A stretch of 17,195 nucleotides of DNA from CANNDT01 sp945876205 (GCA_947503365.1 CANNDT010000095.1:1-17195); one strand, 5' to 3'. Positions 1-7,064 are shown, counted from the stretch's first letter. Translations and numbers: made by a program. Notes: a model not told the origin generated them from the sequence alone.

Positions 1-390
1 CTCGATATAGCTGACCGCCTGGCGATAGAGCGCCGCGTGTTCGGCTGGCGACGACGCGCCGAGGTGCGCCTGCAGCGTCACGTCCCCGAGATCCTGGAGG
101 ACGATGATGCCGAGCTCATCCGAATGGCCGAGGATCGCCGGCACCGGCAGGGGCATCTCGCTCAACAGCCTGCACACGTTGACGAAGGGGAGCGTGTCGA
201 AGACGATCGACTCGGGGTGCACCGCCAGTACCTGCGACGGTTCACCGGCCATCAAGACCCGGAAGTAGCGTCGATCCGACGCGTCGCCAGTGAGGGGCAC
301 GACCTTCGAGGTACGGCGGGCGAGGCCGGATTCCGACAGGAACTGATCGATGCGGGGCCTGACGTCGTCGGGAGCTCTGCGCTCGGTCAT
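1..390 (-). CDS. APH-fold sugar kinase, AmgK-like (C-terminus cut by window edge)
   Basis: Reading the minus strand from the ATG at 390 gives 130 residues with no stop before the window edge, so only the N-terminal part of a roughly 330-350 residue protein is present. Visible motifs are GDASDRRYFRV near residue 36 and IIVLQDLGDVTL near residue 95. Both are typical of the aminoglycoside-phosphotransferase-like kinases that phosphorylate the anomeric carbon of MurNAc/GlcNAc (AmgK). The catalytic HxD loop would lie outside the window. The start codon shares one base with the stop of the upstream nucleotidyltransferase (TGATG), which points to translational coupling. A kinase making a sugar 1-phosphate directly after a nucleotidyltransferase is the AmgK/MurU arrangement for peptidoglycan sugar salvage. 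Substrate is inferred; another hexose or a non-sugar substrate is possible. Confidence 0.8.
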   Translation of the reverse strand, partial: MTERRAPDDVRPRIDQFLSESGLARRTSKVVPLTGDASDRRYFRVLMAGEPSQVLAVHPESIVFDTLPFVNVCRLLSEMPLPVPAILGHSDELGIIVLQDLGDVTLQAHLGASSPAEHAALYRQAVSYIE

Positions 391-1355
391 CACAATGAAG
401 AGATCGCCAGGCCTTCGATCACGCGCTCGCCGGGAGCGAGCTCGCCGTTCGGCTGCCGCATCGTGACGCCGATCCATGACGTGTCAGCCGGCACCCGCAC
501 GCCGTCGGTGACGATGCATTGACGCAGCAGCGTTCCTTCGCCCACCTCGACATCGTCCCATAACACCGAGTCCTCGACGCGTGCCGAGGCATGAACGCGT
601 GTATTCCGGCCGTGCGTCGTGCGGCCTTCGCGGCTGCCAAGCAGGAGCGACGTTTGGAGGTAATCATCGGGCGTGCCGATGTCGAGAAACCCTCCGCTCG
701 TGACACACGCCCGCACCGACCCCGGACGCTGGGCCATCAGCGCCGGGTAGAGCGCGCCAACCGATTCATAAGGCGTGGCATCTGGCACCGTTGCGAACGC
801 CTCGGCTTCGGCCACTTGGACGCCCACGAAATGGAACGACGGTGCGAGGGTGCGACGGGGCGACGGGGCGACGGAACGCCGGCGTGACTCGAAGCCCGTG
901 ACGACACCCTCCGCGTTGACGATGACGCCCCCGTATTTCTCCGGCTCGAGATTCGGCACGACGGCCATCGTCACCAGCGCGCCCGACCGCCGGTGGTCCG
1001 CGACCACGGCCGCGATGTCGATGTCGGCGAGTGTGTCGCCGTTCACGATAACGAAGGAAGCACCGAGCAGCGGAAGCGCGCGGCGCGGTCCTCCTGCCGA
1101 CCCCAGCAGCGGCACCTCCCACGAGTAGCGGACGCGTACGCCGGCATCCGCGCCGTCTCCAATCAGCGATGTGAGCGTGTGGGGAAGGTGGTGCAGGTTC
1201 AGGACGGCGTCAGTGACCCCCGCTGCCGCGAGTCCGCGCAGAATGCGGCGGGCGAGCGGCTCGCCGGCCACGGGCACGGCTGCCTTGGCGCGGACGAACG
1301 AGAGCGGACGAAGGCGGGTGGCGTGCCCCGCGGTGAGGACCAGCGCCGGGATCAT
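390..1355 (-). CDS. NDP-sugar nucleotidyltransferase, MurU/mannose-1-P guanylyltransferase-like
   Basis: 321 residues. The N-terminal nucleotidyltransferase fold shows a variant signature loop, TAGHATRLRPLS at residues 8-19 (usual form GGxGTRLxPLT), the conserved Lys at 24, LGSAGG at 84-89 for base binding, and NGDT at 105-108 with Asp107 as expected metal ligand. A C-terminal stretch at about 245-290 has hexapeptide spacing typical of a left-handed beta-helix, so the protein is longer than Pseudomonas MurU (about 220 residues) and more like GDP-mannose or glucose-1-phosphate pyrophosphorylases. It should transfer a nucleotide from NTP to a sugar 1-phosphate. Its ATG overlaps the upstream stop by four bases (ATGA) and its stop overlaps the kinase start. 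Residues 158-173 (RRRSVAPSPRRTLAPS) look like an insertion encoded by a short tandem repeat. Family is secure; the sugar is not. Confidence 0.88.
   Translation of the reverse strand: MIPALVLTAGHATRLRPLSFVRAKAAVPVAGEPLARRILRGLAAAGVTDAVLNLHHLPHTLTSLIGDGADAGVRVRYSWEVPLLGSAGGPRRALPLLGASFVIVNGDTLADIDIAAVVADHRRSGALVTMAVVPNLEPEKYGGVIVNAEGVVTGFESRRRSVAPSPRRTLAPSFHFVGVQVAEAEAFATVPDATPYESVGALYPALMAQRPGSVRACVTSGGFLDIGTPDDYLQTSLLLGSREGRTTHGRNTRVHASARVEDSVLWDDVEVGEGTLLRQCIVTDGVRVPADTSWIGVTMRQPNGELAPGERVIEGLAISSL
844..874. repeat. Short GC-rich tandem repeat inside the nucleotidyltransferase gene
   Basis: The plus strand carries gggtgcgac followed by two copies of ggggcgac and a partial copy. It encodes the Arg/Pro/Ser-rich residues 161-173 of the nucleotidyltransferase, which interrupt the otherwise alignable sequence between GFES and FHFVGVQV. 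The repeat keeps the reading frame open. Confidence 0.6.
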
Positions 1356-1909
1356 TCCTGGTCGAAAATCATGTCAGCGCTGCGCAGCCCCATGCCCTCG
1401 CGGAGTCGGAGGAACAAGCCGCGATACGAGTCGAGGATGAAATCGGACGACGATCGCCCGATGGCTTCGGTCATCTTCAGGATGGCTTCCTCTCCGCCTT
1501 CAATTTCCACGAACGTGCCGACCGGCGTTTCGTCGATCGCGATCGTCGCGTCTTCGGCGGCGTATTCCTCGCGATACTTCTCGTAGCGAAACCACGCGTG
1601 AAGACCGAGCTCCTCGAACACGCGTTGCAGGACTTCTCCGTCGCCGATGACGGTCTCGTACTCTTCACGAATCTTCATCGTGCCCGGCTGCACCGGCCCT
1701 TTGAACGTGAGCAGGCTCTTGCCTGGCTCGGTGCGAATGCGAAGCACGCACCCGCGCCGGCGCAGCTCCTCATCGTCTGTGTCGAGCAGGGCATCTTCCT
1801 GGAGCCGCCGGGATCTCAGTGGGGTAGCGCCGGTCGCGAGAATCGCGGCGCGGGCTTGCTCGGGGCTCTCGAACCGAAGCTTGACTTCACGCTCAATCAT
1901 CAGCGTCAC
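1352..1909 (-). CDS. CYTH-domain protein (CyaB/ThTPase-type, class IV adenylate cyclase-like)
   Basis: About 185 residues. The start MTLMIEREVKLRF carries the ExExK motif that opens CYTH tunnel-fold proteins. Further charged tunnel residues follow: LRIRTE, LLTFKGP, KIREEYE, RYEKYREEY, and a late acidic FVEIEG. The family binds triphosphate groups with Mg or Mn and includes class IV adenylate cyclases and tri- or thiamine-triphosphatases; which activity applies cannot be read here. I chose the GTG at 1907-1909 because a GGAGG (plus 1915-1919) lies five bases upstream. The ATG at 1898-1900 is the alternative. The longest open frame begins at 1966, but those first 19 residues come from a terminator-like hairpin and do not fit the family. 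It is first in an operon with the nucleotidyltransferase (ATGA overlap). Confidence 0.85.
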   Translation of the reverse strand: MTLMIEREVKLRFESPEQARAAILATGATPLRSRRLQEDALLDTDDEELRRRGCVLRIRTEPGKSLLTFKGPVQPGTMKIREEYETVIGDGEVLQRVFEELGLHAWFRYEKYREEYAAEDATIAIDETPVGTFVEIEGGEEAILKMTEAIGRSSSDFILDSYRGLFLRLREGMGLRSADMIFDQE

Positions 1910-1912
1910 GTC

Positions 1913-1928
1913 GGCCTCCGCAGAGGCC
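1913..1928 (-). promoter_or_regulatory. Small hairpin covering the CYTH gene Shine-Dalgarno
   Basis: The sequence ggcctc-cgca-gaggcc is a perfect 6-bp stem with a 4-base loop. The GGAGG that best explains the GTG start at 1909 lies in the stem and loop (1915-1919). In mRNA this could limit ribosome access; alternatively it is a remnant of the neighbouring GGCCTC-rich repeat. Function is inferred from position only. Confidence 0.35.
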
Positions 1929-1946
1929 TGTTCTATCACAAACACG

Positions 1947-1979
1947 AAGGCCTCAGGGTGGGTCACACCCTGAGGCCTT
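1947..1979. terminator. Rho-independent-type hairpin downstream of the HtrA gene
   Basis: A perfect 14-bp inverted repeat: aaggcctcagggtg at 1947-1960, loop ggtca, and its complement at 1966-1979. It lies 30 bases beyond the stop of the HtrA gene and before the CYTH operon, both read on the minus strand. No long T run follows on the minus strand (the next bases are CGTGTTTGTG), so the terminator would be of moderate quality. The word cctgaggcct recurs at 2001-2010, touching the HtrA stop codon. Confidence 0.65.
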
Positions 1980-2008
1980 TACGAAGCCCGAGGCTAGAAG
2001 CCTGAGGC

Positions 2009-3604
2009 CTACTCCTTAGTCACCGTGACGAACGTTTCCTGCCCGTTGCGCAGCACCCGCAGGAACACGGTGCCGCCGGCGCTGATCTTCTCGAGCTCAC
2101 GGCGGGCATCGGCCGCGCTGGAAATCGCCTGCCGGCCGACGCGCACGATGATGTCGCCGCCCGCGATGCCGGCGCGCGCCGCCGGGCTGTCCTGATCGAC
2201 GTCGACCACCACCGCGCCCTGGGTGTTGCGATCCAGCCGGAGCCGCTGCGCCACATCAGGTGTGATGTTGCTCAACGTCATGCCGAACCCGGCGCTCGAT
2301 TCCTGCGGCGGGTTGTCGGGGTTGTCGTTGCCGCCGCCGGCGCGCGAGGTCTGCGTCTCGGCTTCGAGATCGAGCTCGTCCACCGTCACGTTGAGGGTTC
2401 TCTCGCCGCGGTCGCGAACGATCAGCACCGGCACGGTCATGCCCGGCCGCGTCGCCACGACCATCGCCACGAGCTCGTCGCGGTTCTTGATCGGCTTGCC
2501 GTTGAACGCGATGACGACGTCACCCGGCTCGAGGCCGGCCTTGGCCGCCGCGCTGTTCGGCGAGACCGACATGATGACCGCGCCGTTGCGATTCTTCAGG
2601 CCGAACTCGTCCACCGCATTCTGCGGGATCGGGCCGATCGCCACGCCGATGCGGCCGCGGGTGATCTTGCCGCTGCGCAGCTGCGGCAGCAGGTCGAGCA
2701 CGGAGTTGATCGGCATCGCGAAGCCGATGCCGACGTTGCCCGACTGACGCGAGTCGCTGATGATCGCGGTGTTGATGCCGATCACTTCGCCGCGCAGGTT
2801 GAGGAGCGGACCACCCGAGTTGCCCGGGTTGATCGCCGCGTCGGTCTGCAGCACGTTGGTCGAGCGCTGCTCGGCGACGGGGAAGGGACGGCCGATGGCG
2901 CTGATCACGCCGACGCTGACGGTGTGCGCCAGGCCGAACGGATTGCCGATCGCCATCACCCAGTCGCCCGGCTCCATCTGCGAGGAGTCGCCGAACTTCA
3001 CTTCGGGCAGCCCATGGGTGGGCATCTCGGTCAACTGGATCAGCGCGCTGTCGGTCAGCGGGTCGCGGCCGACGACCCGCGCCGCGTACTCCTGGTCGTC
3101 ATCCTCGCCGTAGAGCGACACTTCAATCTTGGTGGCGCCCTCGACGACGTGGTTGTTGGTCAGGATGAAGCCGGCCTTGTCGATGATGAAGCCGGTGCCG
3201 GCCGCCTGGACGACCTGCTCGCGCGGGCGCTGTGGCTGCTGGCCGCGCTGGTTGGGATTCGGCTGCCCGAAGAAGCGCTCGAAGAGGTCGTTGCCGCCGC
3301 CCTGGCCGCCGCCCTGGCCGCCGCCCTGGCCGCCGCCCCCGAAGAAGTCACTGAGGTCCTGAGTCTTCTGGCGCGACTCGGTGCGGATGTTCACGACGGC
3401 CGGCGTCACCTGCTTGGCGACATCGCGGAACGTCGTGGCGTTGACACCGCCGGTGATCGGCGCGCTGTTGCCACGCGTGGTGTTCACACTCTGCGCCGAC
3501 GACTCGGACGAGAGGCCGAGACGCGACGCGAGCACCATGCCGACCGCGAGCGACGCGATCGCGATCAACAGTGCGTAGAAGAACGTGGTTTTACGGTTGG
3601 ACAT
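2009..3604 (-). CDS. Do/DegQ-type periplasmic serine endoprotease (HtrA family)
   Basis: 531 residues. An N-terminal membrane segment or uncleaved signal (residues 7-27) is followed by a trypsin-like domain with the triad His152 (LTNNHVV), Asp185 (DPLTDSALI) and Ser263 (GNSGGP), then two PDZ domains at about 320-400 and 440-525. This is the DegP/DegQ layout for degrading misfolded envelope proteins. The LA-loop region at about 89-104 is a Gly/Gln linker built from three exact 12-base DNA repeats. A second low-complexity linker (about 418-436) separates the PDZ domains. The ATG lies 19 bases after the stop of the M24 peptidase gene, so the two are probably cotranscribed; a GGAGG is present but 12 bases upstream. 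Family assignment is secure; signal cleavage and substrates are inferred. Confidence 0.95.
   Translation of the reverse strand: MSNRKTTFFYALLIAIASLAVGMVLASRLGLSSESSAQSVNTTRGNSAPITGGVNATTFRDVAKQVTPAVVNIRTESRQKTQDLSDFFGGGGQGGGQGGGQGGGNDLFERFFGQPNPNQRGQQPQRPREQVVQAAGTGFIIDKAGFILTNNHVVEGATKIEVSLYGEDDDQEYAARVVGRDPLTDSALIQLTEMPTHGLPEVKFGDSSQMEPGDWVMAIGNPFGLAHTVSVGVISAIGRPFPVAEQRSTNVLQTDAAINPGNSGGPLLNLRGEVIGINTAIISDSRQSGNVGIGFAMPINSVLDLLPQLRSGKITRGRIGVAIGPIPQNAVDEFGLKNRNGAVIMSVSPNSAAAKAGLEPGDVVIAFNGKPIKNRDELVAMVVATRPGMTVPVLIVRDRGERTLNVTVDELDLEAETQTSRAGGGNDNPDNPPQESSAGFGMTLSNITPDVAQRLRLDRNTQGAVVVDVDQDSPAARAGIAGGDIIVRVGRQAISSAADARRELEKISAGGTVFLRVLRNGQETFVTVTKE
3293..3338. repeat. 12-base tandem repeat in the HtrA linker
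   Basis: The unit gccgccgccctg occurs three times without mismatch at 3293-3304, 3305-3316 and 3317-3328, followed by a partial copy to 3338. On the coding strand each unit gives Gln-Gly-Gly-Gly. Because the unit is a multiple of three, copy number can change without breaking the frame. Confidence 0.85.
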
Positions 3605-3623
3605 TACCTGTCTATGCCTCCGA

Positions 3624-4805
3624 CTAGAGCAGTCTCAAAATCTCCGATTGACGCGGGCCCGTGACGAGCGCCTCGTGCTCACCGCGGAACATGTTGATCT
3701 CCGTTCGCACCCCAAAGGTCTCGAAGTAGAGTCCGGGCTCGATCGTGAACCCGGTTCCCGGCAGCACGCGCCGGTCGTCGTGTGTCTCGTAGTCGTCGAG
3801 ATGGACCCCATTGCCGTGGACGCTCTCGCCGAGGCTGTGACCGGTGCGGTGAAGAATCTCCTCCCCGTATCCGGCCTGGTGCAGCACCGCGCGCGCGGCG
3901 CGATCGACTTCGAATCCACGCAGGTCACGTCCGGTGCGCGCCGCCTCTTCCACCAGCGTCGCCGCGGCATCGCGGGCTCCGGCGATCGCCGCAAACGCCC
4001 GGGCCGCCTCGGCCGGTACGGTACGTCCTGTCACCCCAACCCAGGTGATGTCAGCAAACACTGCGCCCGGTTCGGTCTTCTTGCCCCACAAGTCGAGGAG
4101 CAGCACCTGGTCTGCCGTAATCGGCGACGACCGCTCGGCGGTCGGCAGATAGTGCGGGTTTCCGGCGTTCGCGTCGACCGCGACGACCGGGGCGGAATCG
4201 CTGATGAGCCCTTCTTCCGCAAACCAGTCCACCATCTGCAACTGGAGATCGTACTCGGATAGTGCCCGTCCGTCGCGAACAGCTTTCGCCGCGGCTGAGA
4301 ATGCCCGATCCTTGATCCGGTAGAGCGACTCGGACGCCGCCCGGTGCGTGGCCAACTGGACAGGCGTCCAGGCGGCCTCGAATTGTTGGACGAGATCTCC
4401 TGACGAAAGGATTTCGACACCGCGCCCCCGGATCGCCTCAGCCGTGCCGGCGTCGACCCGGGACAGGTACGGAATCGCGGCATTGGGCGAATATTCCATC
4501 GCCACGCGCCTCATCCCGCTGAGCAGGTGGGTCAGTCCGGCGTCGAGCTGGTCTCGCCCCGCGTATACCGTCTTCTCGCCCGGGAGCGCATCCAGGTTGT
4601 GCCGCTCGATCGCGTGCACCAGCGCTCGCGGTTCGCCGCTCGCCGGAATCAGGTAATACCACCGCCGCGTCGTCATCTGGCCGCCGCCGGTCAGCCCGGC
4701 CAGCCGCGCCGCAATCGGGTTGGATCCGTGAAAGTCGTAGAGCAGCCATCCGTCGAGTCCTTCTGCGCGCAGCGAGCGCTGGACGGCGGCTACATCAAGG
4801 GCCAT
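3624..4805 (-). CDS. M24-family metallopeptidase (Xaa-Pro aminopeptidase/dipeptidase type)
   Basis: 393 residues with the two-part layout of prolidases: a creatinase-like N-terminal domain (about 1-150) and a pita-bread catalytic domain. The five expected dimetal ligands are present: Asp238 (LLLDLWG), Asp252 (FADITW), His323 (HRTGHSLG), Glu356 (IEPGLY) and Glu369 (TEINM). The enzyme should cleave N-terminal residues before proline or Xaa-Pro dipeptides. There is no signal peptide, so it should be cytoplasmic. It is the first gene of a probable two-gene unit with the HtrA protease. The ATG at 4805 starts the conserved N-terminus (LLYDFHGSNPIA); no strong Shine-Dalgarno is visible, only GAAGA nearby. 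Xaa-Pro aminopeptidase versus dipeptidase cannot be separated from sequence alone. Confidence 0.92.
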   Translation of the reverse strand: MALDVAAVQRSLRAEGLDGWLLYDFHGSNPIAARLAGLTGGGQMTTRRWYYLIPASGEPRALVHAIERHNLDALPGEKTVYAGRDQLDAGLTHLLSGMRRVAMEYSPNAAIPYLSRVDAGTAEAIRGRGVEILSSGDLVQQFEAAWTPVQLATHRAASESLYRIKDRAFSAAAKAVRDGRALSEYDLQLQMVDWFAEEGLISDSAPVVAVDANAGNPHYLPTAERSSPITADQVLLLDLWGKKTEPGAVFADITWVGVTGRTVPAEAARAFAAIAGARDAAATLVEEAARTGRDLRGFEVDRAARAVLHQAGYGEEILHRTGHSLGESVHGNGVHLDDYETHDDRRVLPGTGFTIEPGLYFETFGVRTEINMFRGEHEALVTGPRQSEILRLL

Positions 4806-4814
4806 AACGTCTTC

Positions 4815-4820
4815 AGTATA
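4815..4820 (-). promoter_or_regulatory. Possible -10 element for the M24-HtrA unit
   Basis: TATACT on the minus strand, ten bases before the ATG of the M24 gene. Transcription starting six or seven bases downstream would leave a very short leader. No convincing -35 hexamer is seen at the normal spacing, so this is a weak call. Confidence 0.3.
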
Positions 4821-4882
4821 AAGGTCCCCCTCACGCTTATGTATTTTCTGACGCTTGAAAGAGCGCGAAAGTCTGACCGCCC

Positions 4883-4888
4883 TATAAT
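4883..4888 (+). promoter_or_regulatory. Possible -10 element for the VWFA-related gene
   Basis: A perfect TATAAT lies 18 bases before the ATG at 4907. A TTGAAA at 4855-4860 is 22 bases upstream, too far for a standard -35. Initiation near 4895 would give a leader of about 12 bases, which agrees with the lack of a strong Shine-Dalgarno. Confidence 0.4.
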
Positions 4889-4906
4889 CGGGGTAAGTTG
4901 GTGAAT

Positions 4907-6967
4907 ATGGCCAAGAAATTCCGGCGTGCGGTCGCCCTGTTCCTCGCCTGCGGCGGTGCCGTTGCGCTCGCGCAAACCGAGCAGCCGCCGGTCACGTTCA
5001 AGGTCGAAATCAATCTCGTCGAAGTCGACGCGTTCGTCACCGATGCGCAAGGCAATCCGGTGGCGGGTCTCACCGCCGCCGACTTCGAGGTGCTCGAGGA
5101 CGGCAAGCCCCAGAAGATTTCGAGCTTCGCCCTGGTCAACATTCCGATCGAGCGCGGCGATCGGCCGTTGTTTGCCTCGGCGCCGATCGAGCCCGACGTG
5201 CAGACCAACCGGGCGGTCGACGGACGCATCTACCTGATCGTCCTCGACGATCTGCATACCGACTTCTCGCGGACGCCGCGCGTCAAGGCGGCGCTGCGGC
5301 AATTCATCGAGCGGAACTTCGGTGTCAACGACGTCGCGGCCATCGTCTACACCAGCGGCCGCGCCGCGGCGAGCCAGGACTTCACCAGCAGCCCCCGCCT
5401 GTTGCTCGCCTCGGTCGACAAGTTCCTCGGCCGCAAGAACCGCTCGAGCACGCTCGAGCGAATCGATGAGTACAACCGGCGAGCCGGTTCGGGACTGGAT
5501 AACAGCCGCATCACCGACCCGCTGGACATGGAGCGCGGGTTTCAGGCGCGCTCGGCGATGACGACTATCCGCAAGCTCGCGCAGTTTGTCGGCGACGTGC
5601 ACGGCCGCCGCAAGGCGATGATCTTCGTCAGCGAGGGGATCGACTACAACGTGCTCGACGTCTTCAACAACTCGTCGGCCTCGGCCATCCTCGATGAAAC
5701 GCGCGAAGCGATCGCCGCGGCCACGCGCGCGAACATGAGCATCTACTCGGTCGACCCGCGCGGCCTCGCCGGACTCGGCGATGAGCTGATTGAAGTGGGG
5801 AGCGTCCCCACCGATACGTCTCTCGGACTCGGCATGCCGTCGATCCAGGAGGAGCTGCGCCTCTCGCAGGACAGCCTCCGCGTGATCGCGGATGAAACCG
5901 GCGGATTCGCCGCGCTCAATCGCAACGACTTCGCCGCGGCGTTCGAGCGGATCGCGCGCGAGAACAGCACCTACTACATGATCGCGTACTCCCCGGCGAA
6001 CGATCGCCGCGACGGCCGCTACCGCAAGCTCGAGGTGCGCGTGAAGCGGCCGGGGCTGCGCGTGGCGACGCGCAAGGGCTACATCGCGCCGCGCGGCCGC
6101 GCCCCGGAAGTGAAGCCGGCGAGTGATGATCCGATTCGGGCCGCCGCGGCGGAAGTGATGGCGAGCCCGCTGCCGGTTACGGGCCTGCGGATGTCGGTCA
6201 CCGCCGCGCCGTTCAAGGGCAGCGCGCCCAACGCCACCGTCGCACTGGCGATCGAGCTGGCCGGGTCCGATTTCACCTTCGTCGAGAAGGACGGCACCTT
6301 CAACGACCGCCTCGAGGTGTCGTTCGTCGCCACCGACGCCAACGGCAAGACGTTCCCCGGCGACCGCCATGCCGTCGACCTGACGATGAAGCCCGACACG
6401 CACGCGCGCCTCCAGGAACGAGGCTTCCGCGTGGTGTCTGAGATGAGTCTTCCCCCCGGACGCTACCAACTGCGCGTCGCCGCGGCCGACACCGCCAAGT
6501 CCGGGAGCGTCCTCTACGACGTCGACGTTCCCGACTTCTACAAGGCGCCGTTGACCATGAGCGGCATCACGATGACGTCGGGCTCGGCCGCCCAGGCGCC
6601 GAGCGTCTCTCCGAAGGATTCGTTCAAGCAGATGCTGCCGGCACCGCGGTCGACGCTGCGCGAGTTCACGCGCGGCGAAGAGATCGCGTTCTTCGCCGAG
6701 TTCTATGAGAACGCCGCGGGCGCGCCACCGCACAACTTCGACATCACCATGACGATCCGGTCCAACGACGGCCGCGTCGTCTACGAGAATCGCGAAGAGC
6801 GGTCATCCACGGACCTCCAGGGCGGCCGCGGCGGCTACGGCTACGCCGCGCGCCTGTCGACGCTGGAATTCGCGCCAGGGCCGTACCTCGTGCACGTGGA
6901 AGGCCGCTCGCGTCTGAGCGGCGGCGATACCGGCGTCGGTAGAGATGTGCTGATCCGAATCCGATGA
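4907..6967 (+). CDS. Secreted VWFA-related protein, acidobacterial family
   Basis: 686 residues from the ATG at 4907 (TTG at 4898 and GTG at 4901 are in-frame alternatives). A short positively charged signal peptide, MAKKFRRAVALFLACGGAVA, leads to a probable cleavage after ALA; Cys15 makes a non-canonical lipobox conceivable. Then comes FKVEINLVEVDAFVTD with the LTAADFEVLEDGKPQ segment typical of the VWFA-related proteins of Acidobacteria, and a von Willebrand A-like domain from about residue 107 (IYLIVLDDLHTDF). The MIDAS motif is not the classical DxSxS; it reads DDLHT at 114-118. The fold continues with VFVGDVHGRRKAMIFVSEG-type sheets and ends near YIAPRG (about 390). The C-terminal half is beta-rich and unassigned. 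It is secreted or surface-attached; the role is unknown. The gene is monocistronic or leads the gltS-like gene 97 bases downstream. Confidence 0.9.
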   Translation: MAKKFRRAVALFLACGGAVALAQTEQPPVTFKVEINLVEVDAFVTDAQGNPVAGLTAADFEVLEDGKPQKISSFALVNIPIERGDRPLFASAPIEPDVQTNRAVDGRIYLIVLDDLHTDFSRTPRVKAALRQFIERNFGVNDVAAIVYTSGRAAASQDFTSSPRLLLASVDKFLGRKNRSSTLERIDEYNRRAGSGLDNSRITDPLDMERGFQARSAMTTIRKLAQFVGDVHGRRKAMIFVSEGIDYNVLDVFNNSSASAILDETREAIAAATRANMSIYSVDPRGLAGLGDELIEVGSVPTDTSLGLGMPSIQEELRLSQDSLRVIADETGGFAALNRNDFAAAFERIARENSTYYMIAYSPANDRRDGRYRKLEVRVKRPGLRVATRKGYIAPRGRAPEVKPASDDPIRAAAAEVMASPLPVTGLRMSVTAAPFKGSAPNATVALAIELAGSDFTFVEKDGTFNDRLEVSFVATDANGKTFPGDRHAVDLTMKPDTHARLQERGFRVVSEMSLPPGRYQLRVAAADTAKSGSVLYDVDVPDFYKAPLTMSGITMTSGSAAQAPSVSPKDSFKQMLPAPRSTLREFTRGEEIAFFAEFYENAAGAPPHNFDITMTIRSNDGRVVYENREERSSTDLQGGRGGYGYAARLSTLEFAPGPYLVHVEGRSRLSGGDTGVGRDVLIRIR

Positions 6968-6990
6968 CGGCGGCGCCGTTCACCGCCACA

Positions 6991-7052
6991 GGCCACGGAG
7001 ACACGGAGACACAGAGAAAAGAGAACCTCCGTGTCTCTGTGTCTCTGTGGCC
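6991..7052. repeat. 26-base imperfect inverted repeat built from the GGAGACAC word
   Basis: Left arm 6991-7016 and right arm 7027-7052 pair over 26 positions with three mismatches, around a 10-base purine-rich loop (aaaagagaac). Two of the three mismatches become G-U pairs in plus-strand RNA. The arms are made of repeated cggagacac/cagagacac words. It fills the gap between the VWFA-related gene and the glutamate symporter gene and could act as a terminator or mRNA-stabilising hairpin, or be an intergenic repeat with no such role. Confidence 0.8.
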
Positions 7053-7064
7053 CGTGATCGGGGC

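Noticed and set aside
1..522. Plus-strand 161-codon frame at the left edge
   Set aside because: Shadow of the AmgK-like kinase on the minus strand, which has clear kinase motifs and an overlapping start with its neighbour.
1910..1966. N-terminal extension of the CYTH protein to 1966
   Set aside because: These residues are encoded by the hairpin region after the HtrA gene; the ExExK motif and a GGAGG place the start at 1909 or 1900.
3293..3338. Tandem repeat considered as a CRISPR-like array
   Set aside because: Units are 12 bases, contiguous and without spacers, and encode a Gly/Gln linker.
4790..6733. 647-codon open frame on the minus strand across the VWFA-related gene
   Set aside because: Arg/His/Asp-rich composition without domain structure; it is the antisense shadow of a high-GC gene that has a clear signal peptide and family match.
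6991..7052. Inverted repeat considered as insertion-sequence ends
   Set aside because: The arms are only ten bases apart, with no transposase or target duplication; the arms are tandem low-complexity words.
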